A DNA stretch of 64,000 nt from UBA1672 sp964351365 (lineage in GTDB: Bacteria; Pseudomonadota; Alphaproteobacteria; Micavibrionales; Micavibrionaceae): assembly GCA_964351365.1 (NCBI GenBank), contig CAYGNP010000007.1, positions 1 to 64,000 on the forward strand. Direction: 5' to 3'. A model generated the notes under the pieces. That model had not been told where the DNA came from. It made no database searches and saw only the letters and a program-made list of their open reading frames with translations. Within the stretch, counting starts at the first letter, position 1. Every line of letters starts with the position of its first letter. The position numbers and the translations under genes were made by a program. This document shows positions 46,030 through 53,156 of the stretch, one piece after another.

Positions 46030-46387
46030 GAATTGGTCTCTGTGTGAGTTTTAATTAAACATACAATCCGTTTCGTATATTTTGTTATTTTTTGTAAAAT
46101 CTCTCTCTTTTGCTGTTGTCTAAGGGTGTTGAGGCCTTATGTTTTGGCTGGTGGGCATTAAAATTTTCTAGTGTTGTGATGATTTTGAATTTTTTCGATT
46201 GAGATGCGCACTATAAATGTGTAGTGTAATCATCAGATTTATTGCATGCGGTTTTGCGTTTGTTACGTAATTTAAAAAAGTTCCGCCGAGCTGCAAGCAT
46301 AACATTATAGAAAATATGCGCATTGTGCGCTGTCTTTTTGCCTTTTGGGGCAGGAGGATGGGGCTTGTGTGAGGATGGAGAATTAAA
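46030..46387. other. 358-base gap: probable long 5' leader of rne
   Basis: No open frame is convincing here. The sequence is AT-rich with a possible promoter-like TATATTTTGTTATT stretch near 46076. Near the end is a 5-bp hairpin GCGCA/TGCGC (46318-46330) followed by CTGTCTTTTTG, then the purine-rich ribosome-binding region with GGAG at 46377-46380. RNase E messages in other bacteria have long 5' leaders used for feedback control, so this may be such a leader; the sequence does not prove it. Confidence 0.35.
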
Positions 46388-48880
46388 ATGAGTAAACGTA
46401 TGTTGATTGATGCAACACACCGTGAAGAGACGCGTGTTGCTATTACTGATGGTAATAAGCTGGCTGAGTATGATTATGAAAGCCAGACACGAAAACCCAT
46501 AAAAGGCAGTATATTTTTAGCGAAAGTGACACGTGTGGAGCCATCGCTTCAGGCGGCTTTTGTTAATTTTGGTGGTAATCGCCATGGGTTTCTGCCGTTT
46601 TCTGAAATTCACCCCGATTATTTCCGCATCCCTGTTTCTGATCGTGAAGCTTTAATGGCAGAGCAAGAGGCTTTGCTACAGGAGCACGATGAGGAAGAGG
46701 AGTTTGAGGATGAGGGCGCGGAAAGTGATTCTGATCTAGATCAGGTCGAGGAACCAGCGGAGCCTGTGGAGGTTGGTGGTGTTGTTGGTGCGCTTGATGG
46801 TGGAGAAGAGGCTGCGGATGATCTTCAGGGTCCTGAAGTTTCTGAGCATCATGAGTATGAGCATGAGCATGGTCTTGAGGATGATCGAGAAGATTCTGAT
46901 GGTGATGGTGATGCGGATGAGAATTCCTCTGAAGGTAATAATGATCGCGCTGGACGCCACAAGGGTCGCGGGCGTGGCAGAGGCCGCGGGCGCGGTGGGC
47001 GTTCGCAATATCGTAATCAATCCGTTGAGGTTGTTGGCGGTGATGATCTGGATACAGAGCAGCGTTTTCGCTTTAATCTGAGACGGAAATATAAAATTCA
47101 AGAGGTTATCAAGCGTGGGCAAATTATGCTTGTGCAGGCCAATAAGGAAGAGCGCGGTAATAAAGGCGCTGCGGTTGGAACATATTTGTCTTTGCCAGGT
47201 CGTTATTGCGTTTTGATGCCGAACTCGCCACGTGCGGGCGGTGTTAGCCGCAAAATTGCAAATGGAAAAGATCGTGCGCGCATGCGTGAGATCGTAAAAG
47301 ATCTTGAGTTGCCTAAGGGTATGTCTGTTATTGTGCGCACGGCTGGTGTTGAGCGCAGCAAAGCTGAGATCAAGCGTGATTTGGATTATTTGATGCGTTT
47401 GTGGAATAATATCCGCGAGCTTACGCTGCAGTCCAGCGCTCCGGCTATTGTGTATGAAGAGGCAGATCTTATCAAGCGTTCTGTGCGCGATCTTTATACC
47501 AAGGATATTGAAGAGATTTTTGTTGCAGGCGAAGAGGGTTATAAAACCGCGCGCGATTTCATGAAAATGCTTATTCCTTCGCATGTTAAAAAGGTTAAGA
47601 AATATGAGGAAAGTCTTCCTCTCTTCCATCGTTATCAGATTGAAAGCCAGATTGACGAGATTGGTCAGATGGAGGTGCGTCTGCGAGCGGGCGGCTATCT
47701 GGTCATTAACCCGACTGAGGCTTTGGTTTCAATAGATGTTAACTCTGGTAAGTCGACCAAGGGGCGTCATATTGAGGAAACGGCGCTTAAGACCAATCTG
47801 GAGGCAGCTGATGAGGTTGCGCGCCAGCTTAAGCTGCGTGACCTTGGCGGACTTGTGGTTATTGATTTTATCGATATGGAAGACCGGCGCAACAATGCCA
47901 AGGTTGAGCGCCGTATGCGTGATGCTTTGTCTGCGGATCGTGCGCGTGTGCAGGTGGGACGGATTTCGTCTTTTGGCTTGATGGAGCTATCACGCCAGCG
48001 TTTGAGCCCAAGCTTGACGGAGTCGCAATTTGAGAAGTGTAAGGCCTGCGCCGGTACCGGTGTTGTGCGCACCTCTGATGCTATGTCTATTTTGGTTTTG
48101 CGTGCGATTGAAGAAGAAGGTATCCGCGGTCGTGCTGCGCAGATTATTGTGCAGGTGACGAATGATGTTGCGCTTTATATTTTAAACCATAAGCGTAAGA
48201 AGCTTGAAGAAATTGAGGCGCGCTATAATTTCGAAGTTTTGCTGCGGGTTGATGATACAATTCCGGTTTCTGATTACCGCGTTGAAGTTTCGCGTCCGGT
48301 TAATGCTGCGGATGGTGACGATGTTGTTGAGATTGAAGATGTCGCGGCGGAGGAGCCTCGTGAGCGCGCTGAAAGGCCTGCGGCACAAAGTTCTCGTCAA
48401 GACTCTCGTGGTGAGCGTGAGCGCAGTTCTTCTGATGAAGAGCGGCCTCGCCGTCGTGGCCGTCGCGGTGGACGCAACCGCAACCGCAATCGATCAGAGC
48501 AGCCTAACGCTCAGGGGCAGGCACAGAGGGAGCAGCAACCTGATGATCGCCTGGCACAAGAGGCCGAGAAGACTGTTGAGGTTGTAATGGAGCCAAAAGA
48601 GCAGATGGTCGATATTAACCAGCCTCAGGAAAAGCCATTGGATAAAGTGGCTGATAAGCCTAAACGCGCGCGCAAGCCGCGTAAAAGCGAGAGCGTTGCT
48701 GCAAATGATGATGCAGCAAAAAGTGAGAATTCCAAGGTACAGGTTAAGCCTGAAGTCAAAGAAAAAGCTGAAGAAAAGAAGGAATCTGCTTCTGTGCCTG
48801 CGCCAGTGCGTGAGTATGAGGTTGTGAATGAGGCGCCCGAGCAAAAGAAAAAGGGTTGGTGGAATCGTTTGGTCGATTGA
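46388..48880 (+). CDS. rne: ribonuclease E/G
   Basis: RNase E is the main endonuclease of mRNA decay and rRNA/tRNA processing. The 830-residue protein has the S1 RNA-binding domain (GSIFLAKVTRVEPSLQAAFVNFG), interrupted by an insertion of about 110 residues (about 98-210) that is strongly acidic and ends in an Arg-Gly tract, RGRGRGRGRGGR. The 5'-sensor and DNase-I-like catalytic region follow, with metal Asp residues in SIDVNSGKST and VVIDFIDMEDRRNNAKVE, and the zinc link CKAC (Cys551/Cys554). The C-terminal 150 residues are disordered, Arg- and Lys-rich and end in KKGWWNRLVD, a likely degradosome scaffold. GGAG lies 7 bases before the ATG. Confidence 0.95.
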   Translation: MSKRMLIDATHREETRVAITDGNKLAEYDYESQTRKPIKGSIFLAKVTRVEPSLQAAFVNFGGNRHGFLPFSEIHPDYFRIPVSDREALMAEQEALLQEHDEEEEFEDEGAESDSDLDQVEEPAEPVEVGGVVGALDGGEEAADDLQGPEVSEHHEYEHEHGLEDDREDSDGDGDADENSSEGNNDRAGRHKGRGRGRGRGRGGRSQYRNQSVEVVGGDDLDTEQRFRFNLRRKYKIQEVIKRGQIMLVQANKEERGNKGAAVGTYLSLPGRYCVLMPNSPRAGGVSRKIANGKDRARMREIVKDLELPKGMSVIVRTAGVERSKAEIKRDLDYLMRLWNNIRELTLQSSAPAIVYEEADLIKRSVRDLYTKDIEEIFVAGEEGYKTARDFMKMLIPSHVKKVKKYEESLPLFHRYQIESQIDEIGQMEVRLRAGGYLVINPTEALVSIDVNSGKSTKGRHIEETALKTNLEAADEVARQLKLRDLGGLVVIDFIDMEDRRNNAKVERRMRDALSADRARVQVGRISSFGLMELSRQRLSPSLTESQFEKCKACAGTGVVRTSDAMSILVLRAIEEEGIRGRAAQIIVQVTNDVALYILNHKRKKLEEIEARYNFEVLLRVDDTIPVSDYRVEVSRPVNAADGDDVVEIEDVAAEEPRERAERPAAQSSRQDSRGERERSSSDEERPRRRGRRGGRNRNRNRSEQPNAQGQAQREQQPDDRLAQEAEKTVEVVMEPKEQMVDINQPQEKPLDKVADKPKRARKPRKSESVAANDDAAKSENSKVQVKPEVKEKAEEKKESASVPAPVREYEVVNEAPEQKKKGWWNRLVD

Positions 48881-48883
48881 TCC

Positions 48884-49597
48884 TTAACGCTCCAGAAGGG
48901 TTTGATAAAACACATAGCCCGGTGGGGAACCGCCAAATTCATAGACGCATGCGGCTGATTTGCCTTTTGTTTGGGGGGCTTCGCTTGTTGCGTTTGTTCC
49001 ACCAATAAAATCAGAATTCAAGCCGGTGTTGGTAAAAGTTCCGTTGAAGGCATTGCCTTTTACGATTTCGTCTTGTCTGGGTGCATCACCATTAGGGTTT
49101 GTAATTTCCTGCAGGCGGTTGATTTGTAAACAGATGGATTTGGGGATGTCTTTGGCAATGAGCAGAAGCTCTGTGCAGCTCCTATCTGCCGTGTCACAGC
49201 CAGACTGATAGACTCTGTTGCTGGTTGAAACATGCCAGTCTTGTGTGTGGGCAGAGTCCTTTAAAAGTTCTGCGGGTGTCCTGTAGGCGATACCTCCGCC
49301 TTCGACATGGAAGACGTCGCAATCGTTAGTGGTGCAGTTTATGTTATCATGATCGGCGTCGATAGATAAGAAGTCCAGATCATTTTCACTTGTGCCATTA
49401 TTGAGCATCATTTTTTGCACAGCTTGTTCAACAGATTTGCCGTATCTCAGAAATTCGCTGGCTTTTATGCGGTCTTTTTCAATGTCTCCGGTTTGATCAA
49501 CAGCGGAATTATTGCGGCTGATCACTGCAGCAAGAATGCCAAAGAGCGCAACGGCCAGTAAGATAAACCACAATGCATTTCCATTTTCGTTTTTCAT
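48884..49597 (-). CDS. prepilin-like hypothetical protein
   Basis: This is a 237-residue protein of unknown function with a short hydrophilic start (MKNENGNALW) and one N-terminal membrane helix, FILLAVALFGILAAVIS, like prepilins or pseudopilins, although the classical Glu5 and GF cleavage site are not clear. The rest is periplasmic, with several Cys residues (CTTNDC, GCDTADRSC, SACVYEF) that may form disulfides. The start ATG overlaps the stop of the upstream aminotransferase in TAATG (49599-49595 on the minus strand), a coupling signal; an ATG 12 bases upstream is also possible. It converges with rne, with 3 bases between stops. There is no pilin-assembly gene nearby. Confidence 0.7.
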   Translation of the reverse strand: MKNENGNALWFILLAVALFGILAAVISRNNSAVDQTGDIEKDRIKASEFLRYGKSVEQAVQKMMLNNGTSENDLDFLSIDADHDNINCTTNDCDVFHVEGGGIAYRTPAELLKDSAHTQDWHVSTSNRVYQSGCDTADRSCTELLLIAKDIPKSICLQINRLQEITNPNGDAPRQDEIVKGNAFNGTFTNTGLNSDFIGGTNATSEAPQTKGKSAACVYEFGGSPPGYVFYQTLLER

Positions 49598-50754
49598 TAT
49601 GCGGCCCATTTCTTGAGGCGGTTGCAGGCTTCTATAATATTTTGCTGCGAGTCAGCATAGCAGATTCGTATGGATTTGTGGCCACGTGAGAGATCGAAAT
49701 CTATGCCGGGCGTTGTGGAGACTTTGGCCTCGCTGAGCATTTTTGCGCAATATTCGATGCTGTCGTTGCTGAGATGGTGAATATTCGCATAGAGGTAAAA
49801 TGCGCCGTCACCTTTTGTGAACTCTGTGATGCCGGCTTTTGGAAGCTCAGCTCTGAGGATATCACGATTTTTTTGATAGGAGGCGACATAGCTATCCAGA
49901 ACATCAAGGTGATCGAAGATTTTACAGGCTAAATGCTGCGATATTGTGGGTGCCGAAACATATAGACTTTCTGAGAGGTTTTTTACAGCTGTGCGCATGT
50001 CGTCGGGGATAATGCTCCAGCCAAGGCGCCAGCCCGTCATGGCGAAATATTTTGAGAATGTGTTCAGCACGATTGCGTTTTTTGAGTATTTCCAAGCGGT
50101 TTGTGCTTTTTTCTCGTATGTGATGCCGTGATAGGCTTCGTCTGAAACAAGCCGTACGGCGTTTTCATCGCACCAGCGGCAGATTTTTTCGAGCTCGGTT
50201 TCGTTGATCATCGTGCCGCAAGGATTTGAAGGCGAATTAATGATGATTCCATCGAATTTTTTGCCACAATTTTCGATTAAATCTAATGTGGGTTGGTAGT
50301 TATCTTTTGCGCTGGTTTCGATCTCAACAGCCTCAATATTCAGGGCCTTGAGGATGTTGCGGTAGGCGGGGTAGGTGGGTGTGAACACCGCCACACGCGC
50401 GCAGGCATCAAAGGCGGCCAGAAAGTCGAGGATAAAACCGCAGGATGAGCCTGTCGTAATGACGATATTGTCCGGTGAAACATTAACCCCGTAATAAGAT
50501 TTATAGTATTTGGCGATGCGATCGCGCAGGGCTGGCATGCCAATAGCCTCGGTGTAGCCCTGTTTAGGGTCGGATTTGATCATCTCTATTGCGTAATCAA
50601 GGGCCGCTTGAGGGGCGCCAAAACAGGGCTGGCCAGCGCCCATGCGGGTGATATTTTCACCTGCGGCCTCTTTTTCGTTAACCTGGCGCAGGATATCAAG
50701 GGCACGGAACATCGGTATGTTTGAGCGATCAGAGAGTTTTAGAGGTGTTTTCAT
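49597..50754 (-). CDS. class I/II aminotransferase
   Basis: This is a 385-residue fold-type I PLP enzyme, clearly distinct from the one at 23.1 kb. Motifs are GQPCFGAPQAALDYAIE, TTGSSCGFILDFLAAFDACA, IINSPSNPCGTMI (Asn to PLP), LVSDEAYHGITYE (Asp and Tyr) and LNTFSKYFAMTGWRLGW with the Schiff-base Lys, then a C-terminal RICYADSQ with the carboxylate Arg. Probably an aspartate or broad 2-oxoacid aminotransferase. The downstream prepilin-like gene is coupled through TAATG. Confidence 0.9.
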   Translation of the reverse strand: MKTPLKLSDRSNIPMFRALDILRQVNEKEAAGENITRMGAGQPCFGAPQAALDYAIEMIKSDPKQGYTEAIGMPALRDRIAKYYKSYYGVNVSPDNIVITTGSSCGFILDFLAAFDACARVAVFTPTYPAYRNILKALNIEAVEIETSAKDNYQPTLDLIENCGKKFDGIIINSPSNPCGTMINETELEKICRWCDENAVRLVSDEAYHGITYEKKAQTAWKYSKNAIVLNTFSKYFAMTGWRLGWSIIPDDMRTAVKNLSESLYVSAPTISQHLACKIFDHLDVLDSYVASYQKNRDILRAELPKAGITEFTKGDGAFYLYANIHHLSNDSIEYCAKMLSEAKVSTTPGIDFDLSRGHKSIRICYADSQQNIIEACNRLKKWAA

Positions 50755-50946
50755 CGTTATATCTTTGTTTTTTCCTTTTTATACAAAGCCTTAAAGAGGG
50801 CAAGAAATCAAGATAAAAAAGCGTATTTAGCCATAAAAACCGGATAAAATTTTAGCTAAAATTATAATTTATGTAAAATAAATTTACGTTGTATTTACTT
50901 TTATTATGGTAAAATTTAAGTATAAAGATAAAGGGAGTGATTAATT
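50755..50946. other. AT-rich spacer upstream of a micro-ORF
   Basis: These 192 bases hold no convincing gene. They are very AT-rich with many TATAA-like boxes (for example TATAAA at 50921-50926), so promoters for the divergent aminotransferase and for the micro-ORF at 50947 probably lie here, but no spaced -35/-10 pair stands out. Confidence 0.4.
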
Positions 50947-51039
50947 ATGGTTTTTGGGATGATGTTCCTCTTATTAGCGGTTTTAAGCTTTGCTTGCTCG
51001 GTAGGTCTTTTGTATTGGAGGATACCAGGTACGAAATGA
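50947..51039 (+). CDS. 30-residue membrane micropeptide (candidate)
   Basis: An ATG is preceded 9 bases upstream by a strong ribosome-binding site, AAGGGAG. The 30-residue product is one hydrophobic helix (FGMMFLLLAVLSFACSVGLLYW) followed by a basic tail, RIPGTK. Such single-helix small proteins are common and often regulate membrane complexes. The next + strand terminator is at 51170. Evidence is only the ribosome-binding site, hydrophobicity and isolation. Confidence 0.42.
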   Translation: MVFGMMFLLLAVLSFACSVGLLYWRIPGTK

Positions 51040-51094
51040 TTTTTTGACGGATTTTACTTCTTCATACTTGACGTGTGACAGTCTGGATTTGTTT

Positions 51095-51198
51095 TATATT
51101 CGTTTTTTTCTGCCCCGTTTTAAACGAATATGCCTTAAGATTAGGCACAGATCCGGATTAAAACTCTCCCCACCGACTTTGTTCGGTGGTTTTTTTTT
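51095..51198 (+). ncRNA. candidate small RNA ending in a strong terminator
   Basis: About 100 bases with no reading frame form successive stem-loops: TTCGTTT/AAACGAA (51099-51128) with a C-rich loop (CTGCCCCG), TGCCT/AGGCA (51131-51147), the palindrome ATCCGGAT (51151-51158), an unpaired ACTCTCCCC (51163-51171), and a Rho-independent terminator. The C-rich unpaired segments resemble anti-ribosome-binding-site motifs of known alphaproteobacterial trans-acting sRNAs. A TTGACG box at 51068-51073 lies upstream, but its spacing to TATATT is 21 bases, so the promoter is uncertain; the region could instead be the 3' end of the micro-ORF message. The 5' end is approximate. Confidence 0.42.
51170..51198 (+). 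terminator. strong Rho-independent terminator
   Basis: CCACCGA (51170-51176) and TCGGTGG (51183-51189) form a 7-bp GC-rich stem with loop CTTTGT, followed by nine T residues (51190-51198). It ends the transcript of the micro-ORF and/or the candidate small RNA on the + strand. The following gene starts at 51268 after a separate AT-rich promoter-like stretch. Confidence 0.93.
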
Positions 51199-51267
51199 GC
51201 ACTTCGTGTTTTATCCCTATAGAATGCTATTCTTATAAATAATATAATTGAAAATAGGTAATATAAC

Positions 51268-51915
51268 ATGCTTCAGCGTTTTCTCACTCTTTCCTTCTTT
51301 CTTATGTCCTTGATTTGTTTTGGATTTTCTGGATTGTCCTATGCTCAGGATGAGGCCCCTCAGGAGCAACCTGCTCAAGATCCTGAATCTGAAAAGGATG
51401 ATCCTGACAATGCCGATGCGAAGAAAAAGTCTGATGTTCTCAGGGAAACTGTGATGGGTAAAATGACTGCTCTGGATCAGTCGGAGATGAAGCATTTCAT
51501 GACCATTTATGCCAATTATAATATTTTAAGCACGGTTAAAGCGGTGGGCGATGATGTTAAAGGGGCTGTGGATGCGTGTGCAACGAATAATCCGGAAATG
51601 GCGGATGATCTTAATGCGCGATATGATAAATGGAAACAGAATGTCGGTGTTAAGATTGATGAATCTCAGGCGAATATTGATAATATGGTGCTGGCGCAAA
51701 CCTATATTCCGCAATCCGAAATTCAATCTATTTTTGGGCAGGTTGATGAGATGCGGGCTATTAATTCCTCAAATTTTGAAAAAACACCTGTGACGACGCC
51801 TGAAGCATGCGAGTTTATGCTTAGCAAGATGGATGAAACAGAAGAAAATATGAAATATATGCTGGTTCTGACGTTAAAAAGCTACCCTGATATGTTGAAG
51901 AAAACTCAGGAATAG
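51268..51915 (+). CDS. secreted alpha-helical hypothetical protein
   Basis: I do not recognise this 215-residue protein. It has a signal peptide (LTLSFFLMSLICFGFSGLSYA, cleavage near YA-QDE), an acidic Pro/Glu/Asp-rich spacer of about 30 residues, then a mainly helical domain with EMKHFMTIYANYNILSTVKAV and two Cys residues (VDACATNNPEM, PEACEFML) that could pair. It is followed after 10 bases by the glycosyltransferase. A TATAAT-containing stretch near 51240 may be its promoter. Possibly a periplasmic or surface factor. Confidence 0.7.
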   Translation: MLQRFLTLSFFLMSLICFGFSGLSYAQDEAPQEQPAQDPESEKDDPDNADAKKKSDVLRETVMGKMTALDQSEMKHFMTIYANYNILSTVKAVGDDVKGAVDACATNNPEMADDLNARYDKWKQNVGVKIDESQANIDNMVLAQTYIPQSEIQSIFGQVDEMRAINSSNFEKTPVTTPEACEFMLSKMDETEENMKYMLVLTLKSYPDMLKKTQE

Positions 51916-51925
51916 GGGTAATACT

Positions 51926-52999
51926 ATGATGAGGTTGCTGCAGGTGCTTGCCGGGGCCGAGCATGGTGGCGCTGAGACAGCCTTTGTTGACATGTGTATT
52001 GCTTTTGCCCAGGCTGGACAGCATGTGGAAGTTGTGACGCGTCCAAACTCTATAAGGGTGCCTAGATTACGAGCAGCGGGAATACTTGTTCACACCTTAC
52101 CTTTTGGCGGTGCGGTTGATGTTTATACGCCCTGGATGTTGCGCCGAATAATCACAAAATTTCAACCGGATATCGTGCAGACATGGATGTCTCGGGCAGC
52201 ACAAAAAGTTACGCGATGGTCGCCTGATATGGGGGGAAAACCGTATAAGGTTGTGTCGCGCCTTGGCGGGTATTACAAGATTAAGAATTTCAAGAATACC
52301 GATTATTTTGCAACGATTACTCCCGATATAATGCGTTATCTGGTTGAGGAATGCGGCGTTGATTCTCAGCGTGTGCGGCATATCAATAATTTTGCAGAGA
52401 CGGAGGCGCCGGGATTGGCCGTTTCCCGCGCTGATTACGGTGTGCCGGAAGATGCAACGCTGTGTCTTGCTTTGGGGCGTCTGCATGAGAGTAAGGCTTT
52501 TGACACGTTGACCAGGGCTGTGGCGGGTTTGTCTGGTGTTTATCTCTGGATTGCCGGGGAGGGGCCGGATCGGGAGAAATTGGAGCGTTTGATTGCACAG
52601 TTAAATGCATCGGATCGCGTGCGTTTGCTGGGTTGGCGGGGTGATCGGGCGGCCTTGTTTGCGGCGAGTGATATCTGTGTATTTCCCTCACGTTATGAGC
52701 CTTTTGGCACTGTCTTTGCGCAAAGCTGGGCGCAGAAAGTTCCGCTGGTTTGTACTGATTCTATGGGACCCAAACAATTTGTTCGCCATGAGCATGATGG
52801 CCTGATTGTTTCTATTGATGATAGTTCCGCTTTAGGTGAGGCGATTACGCGTTTGAAAGCGGATAAATCCCTGTGTGGTAAACTTGTTGAAAATGGCTAT
52901 CAGAGCTATTTAGAGGGCTTTACAAAGGAGCGGTGTGTTGAGCGTTATCTGGCCTATTTCCGCCAGATTGTCGCGGGACAGCAGGCCAGTGTAAATTAA
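51926..52999 (+). CDS. glycosyltransferase family 4 protein
   Basis: The 357-residue GT-B enzyme transfers a sugar from a nucleotide-sugar donor to an envelope glycan; the acceptor is unknown. It has the N-terminal acceptor domain (LAGAEHGGAETAFVDMCIAFA), a DIVQTWMSRAAQ segment, then LALGRLHESKAFDTLTRAVA, LWIAGEGPDREKLERLI and the donor-site motif SRYEPFGTVFAQSWAQKVPLV (the EPFG-type E-x7-E motif). It resembles lipopolysaccharide-core transferases. It lies downstream of the secreted protein gene by 10 bases. The next gene on the strand is the 1,493-residue protein, 157 bases later. Confidence 0.88.
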   Translation: MMRLLQVLAGAEHGGAETAFVDMCIAFAQAGQHVEVVTRPNSIRVPRLRAAGILVHTLPFGGAVDVYTPWMLRRIITKFQPDIVQTWMSRAAQKVTRWSPDMGGKPYKVVSRLGGYYKIKNFKNTDYFATITPDIMRYLVEECGVDSQRVRHINNFAETEAPGLAVSRADYGVPEDATLCLALGRLHESKAFDTLTRAVAGLSGVYLWIAGEGPDREKLERLIAQLNASDRVRLLGWRGDRAALFAASDICVFPSRYEPFGTVFAQSWAQKVPLVCTDSMGPKQFVRHEHDGLIVSIDDSSALGEAITRLKADKSLCGKLVENGYQSYLEGFTKERCVERYLAYFRQIVAGQQASVN

Positions 53000-53156
53000 A
53001 TTTGTAAAAATAGTTGGAATATGCAACAATACCAATAACTTCGTTTAAGAATATGACGGTTTTATAAAAAGTAATTTAAAAACAAATAGTTCCGCATATG
53101 GTGAAGATGGTGAGATAATAGTGGGTCATGCGCCCTAAAATATATAAGGTTGATTT

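Noticed and set aside
46736..47629. 297-residue open frame opposite rne
   Set aside because: It mirrors the acidic insertion and S1/sensor region of a well-supported RNase E; the composition is what biased codons produce on the opposite strand.
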